Shown: positions 16,820 to 24,202 of the stretch, piece by piece
How the letters are laid out: each line of letters begins with the position of its first letter
Numbering within the stretch: position 1 is the stretch's first letter
Assembly (NCBI GenBank): GCA_020073265.1
Contig: JAIQFN010000011.1
Coordinates: 1-64,000 of the forward strand
DNA length: 64,000 nt
Direction: 5' to 3'
Source: Terriglobia bacterium
GTDB lineage: Bacteria; Acidobacteriota; Terriglobia; Bryobacterales; Bryobacteraceae
Program-made: the position numbers and the translations under genes
The notes under the pieces: generated by a model
Told to the model about the DNA's origin: nothing
Database searches by the model: none
The model's input: only the letters and a program-made list of their open reading frames with translations

Positions 16820-17878
16820 TTAGACAGACCTCTTGAAGCGGCCGGTATGCAGATGATTGGTGACCAGAGCCGCCAGGTAAGCCGCCAACTCGAACAGCAG
16901 GCGCGCCTGATCGGGCGGCTGAGGAGTGGTCAGCCCGAGTTTTTGGCTGCGCTCGATGAGCTTACGCACCAGCATATCGACAGTATATTTGTGCTGACCG
17001 GTCCAGCGGACGATGGATCCGATCAGGGCGGCGCGGTTCCGGCGCATGGTCCGGGAGGCCGGCTCGCCACCGGGCTCGCCGTTTCCAAACAGGGCGCGCA
17101 GATCGGCGTCGTAGAAATCGGGGAAATCCTCGGCGTACTGCTTGCGGCGCAGGGCGTAGTAGCGCTCCAGCGTCTTGCGCAATTTGCTGGCTTCGGAAAT
17201 CCGCCGGCCGCGCGGAACTTTCGGCGGCTTGGATTTCGATTCCTCCATCAGGGAGTTCACGAATTCGAGTTTCTCCAGCGCCTTCCAGCCCCGGTAGTGC
17301 TCGCGCCATTCTTCCGGCGTCATCGACAGCCAGACCGCGAATGTTTCGGCGAAGTCTTCGTCCGGATGAGCCTGGGCGTACCAGTTGGGAAGATGGCGAA
17401 CGAAGCCCTTGCTGTAAGGACGCGGCCGGTAGGTCTCGGGCGTATATTCGGCTTCGGGGCTGCCGAAAACCTTGCGCCATTTGTCCTGGGACGAAAAACG
17501 ATAGGCGTGATCGATGGCGTGGCCGCACTCGTGCCGCAGCAGTTGCTGGCACCACTGCGGTGTGCCTCCTTCCACTTCCAACATGCGGTGCAGCTCCAGG
17601 CTTTTCAGCCGCGGGTGCGAAAGATAGAACGGAATCGCGATGGCGGGGACGCCGGCCGGCGAGAACCACTCGTCGCCCAGATAGCAAACCGGCCGGAACG
17701 CCAGGCCGTGGTTGGCCAGCTCCTCGTTGAGTTGAGCGACGCGGCCCTCCAGCTCGCTGCCCGCGATGCCGACACCGAGGTCGCAGATCCGCCACTTGAG
17801 CAGCTCGTCGTCCTTGAGAGCCACCCAGGCAGGCTCGGGCGGGACCTGCGCGGTGTCTGGTCGCTCCACGGCTTTCAT
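16820..17878 (-). CDS. Putative zinc metallopeptidase (HECGH)
   Basis: A 352-residue protein with a gluzincin-type HECGH at residues 116-120 (LLRHECGHAIDHAY) and a possible third ligand in DEDFAETFAVWL around 174-178. It looks like the putative zinc-binding metallopeptidases found in many bacteria. The C-terminal 130 residues are charged and helical (RKTLERYYALRRKQYAEDFPDF). No signal peptide, so probably cytoplasmic. The reading frame is open far upstream, but that part is an Arg/Ala-rich antisense translation of the previous gene; ATG at 17878 gives the sensible start. It lies between the GNAT-like protein (38 bases) and the ATP-grasp ligase (2 bases). Confidence 0.75.
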   Translation of the reverse strand: MKAVERPDTAQVPPEPAWVALKDDELLKWRICDLGVGIAGSELEGRVAQLNEELANHGLAFRPVCYLGDEWFSPAGVPAIAIPFYLSHPRLKSLELHRMLEVEGGTPQWCQQLLRHECGHAIDHAYRFSSQDKWRKVFGSPEAEYTPETYRPRPYSKGFVRHLPNWYAQAHPDEDFAETFAVWLSMTPEEWREHYRGWKALEKLEFVNSLMEESKSKPPKVPRGRRISEASKLRKTLERYYALRRKQYAEDFPDFYDADLRALFGNGEPGGEPASRTMRRNRAALIGSIVRWTGQHKYTVDMLVRKLIERSQKLGLTTPQPPDQARLLFELAAYLAALVTNHLHTGRFKRSV

Positions 17879-17916
17879 CGTAGCGCAGGCCGGGAGGGCG
17901 GCTGAGGCGGAGCTAG

Positions 17917-19446
17917 TTAGCGCCCCCGGCGCTCTCGCGATCCCAGGCGCAGCACCGTGCGGCGCGATTCGGGGTCCTGCTGGAGCAACCGGATGTACTT
18001 CGATTCGAGCGCGGATTGCTTGGCGCGCTGGATGCGCCGGGGGAATGGCGGCCGCTGCACCGCCATGGCCACGCGGCGAACTTCGAAGTGGTCCCAATCG
18101 CCTTGGGGGGTGCCGGGCACCTCGTAGAGCATCCATCCAGCGGACAGACGCTCGAGCGCGCGGGCGGGCGTCCGATAGCGCGGATCGGCGCGAAGCTTGG
18201 TCTCCTCGGACTCCAGCAGCTTCGCCACGCGGGCGTTGGCCGGGCGGAAGCCGAGTTTGCGATAGAACCAGAACGCGCCGGACTCGATGGCCTCGTGGTT
18301 GTGCAAGCCGAGTTGGTACGGATCCACGGCGAACGAGCTGACGCCCAGCAACTGGCGAAACAGCCGCAGCAGGCGCGCATACAACCAGGCCGTCTCGCCC
18401 TCGCGAAACGTGTAGTAGAGGTTGAAGCCGACCTCGATGCGCTCGAACAAGCTGAGGCATTCGATATAGCCGATCGGCACGCCGTTCTTGAAATACATTC
18501 CGGAGTGATAGGCGCGCAACGGCAGCCGGTGTTCGGGAGGGACGCCGTTGATGAATACCTCGATGCCACGGCCCAACTCCACGTGTAGAACGTTGGCCGG
18601 ATCGCCGTAAGTGAAGCCGTGCAGCTCGCGATAGCGCATGGCCGACGTCTCGCGAGTCAACTCCAGGAATCGTTCGCCGCGCTCGCGGCTCAGTTTTTCG
18701 ATCGGCAGTGGCGGCGATTCCAGCTCGGCGGCCAGCGAGACGTCAGAGCGGCGCAGCAGGGGGCCGTCATGATAGAAGATCCGGCGTCGGCCGGCCAGCC
18801 TCAGGTTGGTTCGCGTAGTGCGCGAGTTGCCGAGATCCCAGCGAATCGGGAGACGGGCATGCTCGAAGAGTTCGGGCGCCAGGCGCAACCGCTGGATGCT
18901 GGCGAACAGCCACGCGAGGTCCGGGCCTCCGCCGGTCTTAGCCGCGCGAAACCATTCGCGGTGCGGGATGTTCGCTTCCACCAGGCCGTCTTCGCCGAAC
19001 ATCGGATGGAGGCGCTTGAGCAACGGTGCAAGCAGCTCCGGTTCGGCCGCGTCCCAATCGATTTCAGTCTGAGCGCGGTGATGCGCGGCCAGCCAGCGCG
19101 CGATGTCGTAGCTGAAGATGGCCGAGAACGCCGTGCCCGCGATGCCGGAGACGTCCGGTTCTTCGAACGGTTCGAGATCGCCGTCCTCGCGGGCGAAGCG
19201 GTCGATTCGCTCGGAAAACGACGCCAGCAGCTGGTCGGTCAAGCGCCGGATTTCCTCGTTGGCCGGATACGCCCGGAAAAAAAGCAGAGCCTCGTGGAAG
19301 CGGATCAGCGATGCGGCGTCCGCAAAATGCCGGCGGCCCAGAGCGGTGAGCAAGCGCGGAAGGTCGGCCTGTTCCCTCGCCCCGAACTGGCGCTTGGCGG
19401 CTTCCAGGCGGTCGAGCAGCCGCTCAAGAGGCGTAGTAGATGCCAT
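17917..19446 (-). CDS. GNAT-like hypothetical protein
   Basis: A 509-residue protein starting MASTTPLERLLDRLEAAKRQ. The N-terminal 250 residues are mostly helical. The C-terminal half looks like an acetyltransferase fold: YHSGMYFKNGVPIGYIECL, then FREGETAWLYARLLRLFRQL (motif A-like) and LHNHEAIESGAFWFYRKLGF (motif B-like). Whether it transfers an acyl, aminoacyl or other group is unknown; two GNAT-like folds in Fem-type aminoacyl transferases are one comparison. It is the first gene of a three-gene minus-strand operon with the zinc peptidase and the ATP-grasp ligase. The longer start at 19461 would add five residues. Confidence 0.6.
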   Translation of the reverse strand: MASTTPLERLLDRLEAAKRQFGAREQADLPRLLTALGRRHFADAASLIRFHEALLFFRAYPANEEIRRLTDQLLASFSERIDRFAREDGDLEPFEEPDVSGIAGTAFSAIFSYDIARWLAAHHRAQTEIDWDAAEPELLAPLLKRLHPMFGEDGLVEANIPHREWFRAAKTGGGPDLAWLFASIQRLRLAPELFEHARLPIRWDLGNSRTTRTNLRLAGRRRIFYHDGPLLRRSDVSLAAELESPPLPIEKLSRERGERFLELTRETSAMRYRELHGFTYGDPANVLHVELGRGIEVFINGVPPEHRLPLRAYHSGMYFKNGVPIGYIECLSLFERIEVGFNLYYTFREGETAWLYARLLRLFRQLLGVSSFAVDPYQLGLHNHEAIESGAFWFYRKLGFRPANARVAKLLESEETKLRADPRYRTPARALERLSAGWMLYEVPGTPQGDWDHFEVRRVAMAVQRPPFPRRIQRAKQSALESKYIRLLQQDPESRRTVLRLGSRERRGR

Positions 19447-19575
19447 GAGATATGAACGCATTATGGCAGAAGCCGCTGCCCCGCCCCGGCGGCCTTCGAA
19501 ATCGAGGAAACGTTCCGTCTGTCACCAGGTTTCTGAAACCGGTGACGCGGCGAAGCGTCTGCTACTATCAGACGA

Positions 19576-20292
19576 GTGCGCGTCAAAGTCCTGTTTTTCG
19601 GCATGTTGAAGGATATTGTGGGCCGCGCCGAGGAGCAGATCGAACTCGACGACGGGGTCCCGCTTCAGTCCGTCTTCGAGCGTTACGCGCGCGAGTTTCC
19701 ACGCATGCGTGAGTTGGCATCCAGTATCGTGCTGGCCTGTAATCATCAGTTCTGCGACCGTTCCGCGACGGTTAGCGAAGGCGACGAAATCGCGTTCCTG
19801 CCGCCGGTGAGCGGCGGGACCGGGCGCTATACGCACGAAATCTCGGACCCCGAAGGGTACTTCTTCGCGCTCACCCGCGATGCGATCGACACGGCCGGCC
19901 TGGCGCGGCAACTGCTGCGCGGCGAAGACGGCGCCGTGGTCAACTTCGAAGGCGTGGTGCGCAACAACACCAAGGGCCGCGCCACCCAGTTTCTGGATTA
20001 CGAGTGCTACGAGGCGATGGCGGTGAAGATGCTGGCCGACATCGGGCGTGAGATCGCCCGCACGCACGCGATCGGACGCATCGCCATGGTGCACCGGCTG
20101 GGGCGGATGCAGATCGGTGAAACGTCGGTCGCGGTCATCGTAACGGCGCCGCACCGCAAGCCGGCCTTCGAAGCCGCGCTCGAAGGCATCAACCGGCTCA
20201 AGCGCCTGGTTCCCATCTGGAAAAAGGAGCACTTCGCCGACGGCGAGGTCTGGGTAGAAGGGGAATGGGACGAGTCCGTCCTGAACAAGTGA
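19576..20292 (+). CDS. MoaD-MoaE fusion, molybdopterin synthase
   Basis: A single 238-residue chain. Residues 1-81 are MoaD (VRVKVLFFGMLKDIVG to FLPPVSGG), the small sulfur-carrier subunit whose C-terminal GG is adenylated and thiocarboxylated. Residues 82-238 are MoaE (VVNFEGVVRNNTKGRATQFL, MVHRLGRMQIGETSVAVIV, RLKRLVPIWKKEHFADGEVW). Together they would convert precursor Z to molybdopterin. Because GG is internal, the fusion must be cut to work as MoaD; the M. tuberculosis MoaX fusion is a known parallel. The start is a GTG. The next gene begins within the stop codon (GTGA overlap). Confidence 0.88.
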   Translation: MRVKVLFFGMLKDIVGRAEEQIELDDGVPLQSVFERYAREFPRMRELASSIVLACNHQFCDRSATVSEGDEIAFLPPVSGGTGRYTHEISDPEGYFFALTRDAIDTAGLARQLLRGEDGAVVNFEGVVRNNTKGRATQFLDYECYEAMAVKMLADIGREIARTHAIGRIAMVHRLGRMQIGETSVAVIVTAPHRKPAFEAALEGINRLKRLVPIWKKEHFADGEVWVEGEWDESVLNK

Positions 20293-21215
20293 TCCGGCGC
20301 GCCGCCTGTTTCCTCATTTCCGCCTTGTGTCTGGCTGTGCCCGCGCGGCCGCAAGAGACGGTCATTCGCGTCAACGTTCGCCTGGTGCGAATGCTGGTGA
20401 CTGTCAAGGACTCGGGCGGACAGTTGATCGGCTCGCTCAATAAGAATGATTTCGCGGTCTTCGACAACGGCGTGAAGCAGGACATCGCGGTGTTCGAGCG
20501 CCAGACCGAACAGCCGCTATCGGTGGCGCTCATGCTGGACACCAGCGCTTCGGTGGGCATCGAGCTGCGCTACGAACTGGATTCCGCCGCCAAATTCCTG
20601 AAGGCGCTGGTCGCCGAAGGAAACCCGGGCGACACGGCGGCTTTGTACGCCTTCAACTGGAGAACGACGCTGGTGAAGAGTTATACCCGCCGCTATGCGC
20701 TGCTCGATCAGGCCCTGCGGCAGATCAAAGCCGAGGGCGGCACGTCGCTCTACGATGCGATTTACCTGGTGTCGCGCGAGCTGGAGTATCGCGACGGACG
20801 GCACGTGATGGTGATCGTCACCGACGGCGGCGACACCACCAGCAGCAAGGATTTTCACCAGGCGCTCGAGGCCGCCCAGCGCGCCGACGCCGTCATGTAC
20901 CCGGTGGTCGTGATTCCGATCACCAATGACGCCGGGCGCAACATCGGCGGTGAAAACGCGCTGACCACTCTAGCGGGCGGAACCGGCGGGCGCGTGTTCA
21001 CGCCCAGTTCGGCGCGCGAACTGGATCGCGCTTTCGAAGACATCCTGCGCGACCTCCGCACGCAATACCTGATCGGCTACTATCCCAAGGATCTTCCGTA
21101 CACCAAGGAGCGCTTTCATACCTTGAACGTCAGCGTTCCGGCGAGCAGTTTGCGGGTCCAGACGCGCAGCGGCTATTATGAGGATTCGGATGCGTCCAGG
21201 CGATCGGGCCGCTAG
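20289..21215 (+). CDS. VWFA-related Acidobacterial domain protein (TIGR03436-like)
   Basis: A 308-residue secreted protein. A short N-terminal hydrophobic stretch (FLISALCLAVPARPQ) looks like a signal peptide. A beta-rich N-terminal part (VIRVNVRLVRMLVTVKDS, FDNGVKQDIAVFE) is followed by a von Willebrand A domain with the MIDAS DxSxS in VALMLDTSASVGIELRYEL and the later TDGGDTTSS. This N-terminal plus VWA layout is the VWFA-related pattern frequent in Acidobacteria. Start: GTG at 20289 overlaps the MoaDE stop (GTGA), giving close coupling; an ATG upstream at 20265 is possible. Function: metal-dependent binding, partner unknown. Confidence 0.8.
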   Translation: MIRRAACFLISALCLAVPARPQETVIRVNVRLVRMLVTVKDSGGQLIGSLNKNDFAVFDNGVKQDIAVFERQTEQPLSVALMLDTSASVGIELRYELDSAAKFLKALVAEGNPGDTAALYAFNWRTTLVKSYTRRYALLDQALRQIKAEGGTSLYDAIYLVSRELEYRDGRHVMVIVTDGGDTTSSKDFHQALEAAQRADAVMYPVVVIPITNDAGRNIGGENALTTLAGGTGGRVFTPSSARELDRAFEDILRDLRTQYLIGYYPKDLPYTKERFHTLNVSVPASSLRVQTRSGYYEDSDASRRSGR

Positions 21216-21228
21216 CCGGAGCTAAGCG

Positions 21229-21462
21229 ATGAGCAAATCCAAAACCAAGGCCCCGGAGCAGACCTTCGAAGAAGTGAAGTATCTGCGCCGCCTGATCGAT
21301 CAGGAGATTCCGGTCCGTATCCGCCTCAGCAACAACGAAGACGTGACCGGCGTGATCGAGTTTTACGACGCGAATTTCATCCGTGTCACGCGGCACGGCC
21401 AGCCCAATCTGTTCCTGTTCAAGCACGACATCAAGTATCTGTACGAGGAGCCGGAGGACTAA
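21229..21462 (+). CDS. Hfq-like Sm-fold RNA-binding protein (divergent)
   Basis: A 77-residue protein with a Hfq-like arrangement: a short N-terminal helix (EQTFEEVKYLRRLIDQEIPV), then VRIRLSNNEDVTGVIEFYDANF (Sm1-like) and FLFKHDIKYLYE (Sm2-like; Hfq normally has YKHAIST here). The conserved length and the two strand motifs support a Sm-fold RNA chaperone, though the sequence is divergent and the KHD in place of KHA is unusual. It sits between the VWA protein and the inositol-monophosphatase gene (13 and 10 bases), in a plus-strand run. Confidence 0.7.
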   Translation: MSKSKTKAPEQTFEEVKYLRRLIDQEIPVRIRLSNNEDVTGVIEFYDANFIRVTRHGQPNLFLFKHDIKYLYEEPED

Positions 21463-21472
21463 CCGTCCCGGC

Positions 21473-22282
21473 ATGGCTTCCTATCTAGAGATCAGCGCGG
21501 AGATCGCGCGCGAAGCCGGCGCGCTGCTTTCGAAGTTTTTCGAGCGGCGGGTGGCCTTCGAGTTGAAGGGCGAGCACGACCTGGTGACCGAGGCCGACCG
21601 CGCTTCCGAAGCGCTGGTGATCGAGCGGCTGCGCTCGCATTTTCCCTCCCACTCCATCGTGGCCGAGGAGGGCGGCGGCCACACCGGATCATCGGATTAT
21701 TGCTGGTACGTCGATCCTCTGGACGGCACCACCAACTTCGCGCACGGCTTCCCCATGTACAACGTCACGCTGGCGCTTGAACAGGCGGGCGAGCTGGTGG
21801 CGGGAGTGATCTTCGATCCGGAGCACAACGAGATGTTTTCGAGCGAGCGCGGATCGGGCGCCTACCTGAATCACCGGCGCATCCGGGTGTCCAAGGTGAC
21901 CCGCGTAGAGGATTCGCTGATCGCCACCGGTTTTCCGAGCAAGAAACGGCACCTGGACGTCAACGTGCATTTCTACTATCAGCTCGCGATGCTGACGCAC
22001 GGCGTTCGGCGGGCGGGATCGGCTGCGCTCGACCTGGCATACGTCGCCAGCGGACGGCTGGATGGCTTTTGGGAGTTCGGTCTGAATCCCTGGGACATGG
22101 CGGCGGGCATCTTGCTGGTCCAGGAAGCCGGCGGCAAGTGTTCCGACATGAAAGGCGCGCCGGCCAGTCTGCGCGGGCCTCACCTGCTGGCGGACAACGG
22201 GGCCATCCATGCAGGCCTCCTGGGCATCTTCAGCGAAGTGTTCCGCGGCGAATATCGGCATCCGATGCCGCAGATCAAGTAG
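21473..22282 (+). CDS. Inositol monophosphatase family protein
   Basis: A 269-residue metal-dependent phosphatase. All family motifs are there: VAEEGGGHT (metal-ligand Glu), WYVDPLDGTTNFAHGFP (DPxDGTxN), and NPWDMAAGILLVQEAGG (WDxAAG). It would hydrolyse inositol-1-phosphate or a related sugar phosphate, or act in 3'-phosphoadenosine turnover. The frame is open upstream of ATG 21473 but that part overlaps the Hfq-like gene. The start follows the Hfq-like gene stop by 10 bases. Confidence 0.92.
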   Translation: MASYLEISAEIAREAGALLSKFFERRVAFELKGEHDLVTEADRASEALVIERLRSHFPSHSIVAEEGGGHTGSSDYCWYVDPLDGTTNFAHGFPMYNVTLALEQAGELVAGVIFDPEHNEMFSSERGSGAYLNHRRIRVSKVTRVEDSLIATGFPSKKRHLDVNVHFYYQLAMLTHGVRRAGSAALDLAYVASGRLDGFWEFGLNPWDMAAGILLVQEAGGKCSDMKGAPASLRGPHLLADNGAIHAGLLGIFSEVFRGEYRHPMPQIK

Positions 22283-22299
22283 CCTCTCGGAAAGGAGTC

Positions 22300-22395
22300 G
22301 CCGGCTGAAGCCGGCGGCGGGCAGGATTGCCCGCCCCACGTGATTGATCGGCCTGTGGGGCAGCCAATCGTGGCTGCAGCCGGCTTTAGCCGGCT
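22300..22395. repeat. Cluster of REP-like palindromes
   Basis: Four adjacent small palindromes: GCCGGCTGAAGCCGGC (22300-22315), GGCGGGCAGGATTGCCCGCC (22316-22335), GCAGCCAATCGTGGCTGC (22360-22377) and AGCCGGCTTTAGCCGGCT (22378-22395), with CCCCAC and GTGGGG as a further inverted pair between the middle ones. It fills the gap between the convergent phosphatase and cyclase genes. The last half recurs at 35119-35160. Confidence 0.7.
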
Positions 22396-22418
22396 ACGTC
22401 GGCGTCGGGCAGGATCGT

Positions 22419-23366
22419 CTAATACGTCGCGATGGGATTGACCGGCGATCCCGTGCCGCCCGGCACCGCCAGCGGATTCGCGGTCACCAGAAAAACCCAG
22501 CGCTTCCGCTTGGCCGCTTCCTTGGCTAGCTCCTCCAGATCGCAATTGTCGAACAGGTGGATGCCCATGGCCACCAGCGCCAGCTCGTGAATCGGCAAAC
22601 CCACGCCCTCCACCTGCGACGGGCTCACGTCCTGCGCGGCATCCGATCCCAGGATCGCGATTCCGCGATCGTGCAGCCACTTGGCGCAGGAAGCGTGCAG
22701 CCCGGCGTAGGTTCTCGACGGACCTTTGCTCGATCGCATGGCCCAGCGGCCGGTGCGAATGAACAGCGCATCTCCGGCCGCCACCTTGACGCCGGTCTGT
22801 TTCTCCCACGCGTCCAGGTCCTCGGGATAAATCGGCGTGCCGGGATCCAGGTAATCCACGCCCTTGAGCTTGGCGATATCCATCAGCACTCCGCGCGTCA
22901 TCACTCCCGTCTTCGCCTCGAGAATCGAATCCTGAGGGCAGCCCTCCGCCTTGATCTCGTCCACCGAAAAACCGTTGTAGATTTTCCCGTCGAAGTTCGC
23001 ATGGCACAGAGCGTCGAAGTGCGTCTGGCCCAGGCCATGATACGAGACGCTGTAGTTGTCCATGCGGTACGCCCCGCCTCCGGGCAGCAGCGTGCGGACG
23101 AACGGAGTGGCGTTGTCGACGGCCCTCTCGGTCAGGACGTTATGGGCGAGCGAAATCGGATAGCCCTCCTTCACCAGCGCGACGGCCTGCTTGCGCTTGG
23201 CGGGAGTAATCAGGTTGAGCGCGCCGCGCTGATCGTCCTTGCCCCAGCGGCCCCAGTTGGACAGCTCCGTCCTCCAGCGATCCACGTCGGCCTTGGTCAT
23301 CTTGTGATTGGATTGCGCCGGCAACAGCGGCGCGAACAGGAGCAGAGCGATGGCAACTTGTCGCAT
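22419..23366 (-). CDS. Secreted cyclase-family (kynurenine formamidase-like) hydrolase
   Basis: A 315-residue protein with a signal peptide (MRQVAIALLLFAPLLPAQS). It has the cyclase-family metal site: HGLGQTHFDALCHANFDGKI, and downstream DYLDPGTPIYPEDLDAWEKQ, VAAGDALFIRTGRWAM. This family hydrolyses amides or esters such as N-formylkynurenine, with a metal ion bound by the HxD/H set. The substrate is unknown and export suggests a role outside the cytoplasm. It lies upstream of a START-like secreted protein gene on the same strand (12 bases). Confidence 0.8.
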   Translation of the reverse strand: MRQVAIALLLFAPLLPAQSNHKMTKADVDRWRTELSNWGRWGKDDQRGALNLITPAKRKQAVALVKEGYPISLAHNVLTERAVDNATPFVRTLLPGGGAYRMDNYSVSYHGLGQTHFDALCHANFDGKIYNGFSVDEIKAEGCPQDSILEAKTGVMTRGVLMDIAKLKGVDYLDPGTPIYPEDLDAWEKQTGVKVAAGDALFIRTGRWAMRSSKGPSRTYAGLHASCAKWLHDRGIAILGSDAAQDVSPSQVEGVGLPIHELALVAMGIHLFDNCDLEELAKEAAKRKRWVFLVTANPLAVPGGTGSPVNPIATY

Positions 23367-23378
23367 GGTCCCTCGATT

Positions 23379-24200
23379 CTAGTTTCGAGCTTCTCTTTTC
23401 GCTTCCACCGCCGCCTTGGTGCCGCGCAGCGTGTTCAGCATGGATTCTTTCGGAAACCGTTCCAGAAAACCCTTCAACATCCAACCCAATCCTAGCGGAA
23501 CGTCGCGCGATAGTGAGATGGCTTCGCATTGGGCGTAGACACCGTCGTCGGTTTGCCGGAACCGCCAGTAGGAATTCAGGCGCCATAGAAAGCCGGTGTC
23601 GTTTCCGACCGGCGTTTCTTCGGTATAAGAGCGCGATGGATTCTTGACCTCGGCGATCCGGGTGGATCGCGATGTCACGTACATACGCTGCGCATCCAGC
23701 ACGCCGTAGCGGACGTGATAATTGGTGTTCAGCACAACCGTCAGGATGTGCTTCTCATAAAGCCGCAGGAATATGTCGTACTCGTCGTCGTGGTGCTCCA
23801 CCAGTTTCGATTCGATCACTTCGGGCTGGTAGAAGTTTTTGTAGTTGCCGTAATCCTGCAGGACCGCTTTCACCTGCCGGATGGTCGCGTTAGGGATGAA
23901 CATCAGTCCCAGCCAGTCCTGCAGCATGCCGTTGGGGACGCTGGCCTCGTTGCCGCCGTCGAGCGACACGCCCGATTCGATGTGCAGTTCCCCGCCCCGC
24001 AGCTTGGCCTTGAGGTCGGGTCGCGAATCCACCTCCAGGAACCGGTCGGATTTCAGCGAGCGGTTCATTCTGGATTCGGCCGATTCGACGTACTGATCGA
24101 ATGCCGCGGCCGTCGCCGGCACAAGCCTGGCGAATGCGAACGCGGACTGCGCCGCGACGAGCAGCGCGCAGACGGTGAGCGGAGCTCGGAAGTACTGCAC
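23379..24200 (-). CDS. Secreted hypothetical protein, possibly START-like
   Basis: A 273-residue protein with a signal peptide (MQYFRAPLTVCALLVAAQSAFA). The middle part reads like a START/SRPBCC fold: WLGLMFIPNATIRQVKAVLQ, then YGNYKNFYQPEVIESKLVEH, IFLRLYEKHILTVVLNTNYH and QTDDGVYAQCEAISLSRDVP. A lipid or hydrophobic ligand could be bound, but this is not certain. Gene order: the kinase gene stop lies 3 bases upstream of the start, and the cyclase gene follows 12 bases downstream, so these three appear to be one transcript. Confidence 0.6.
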   Translation of the reverse strand: MQYFRAPLTVCALLVAAQSAFAFARLVPATAAAFDQYVESAESRMNRSLKSDRFLEVDSRPDLKAKLRGGELHIESGVSLDGGNEASVPNGMLQDWLGLMFIPNATIRQVKAVLQDYGNYKNFYQPEVIESKLVEHHDDEYDIFLRLYEKHILTVVLNTNYHVRYGVLDAQRMYVTSRSTRIAEVKNPSRSYTEETPVGNDTGFLWRLNSYWRFRQTDDGVYAQCEAISLSRDVPLGLGWMLKGFLERFPKESMLNTLRGTKAAVEAKREARN

Positions 24201-24202
24201 TG

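Noticed and set aside
17879-18460. Upstream extension of the zinc peptidase frame
   Set aside because: Arg/Ala-rich shadow of the GNAT-like gene; the sensible start is the ATG at 17878.
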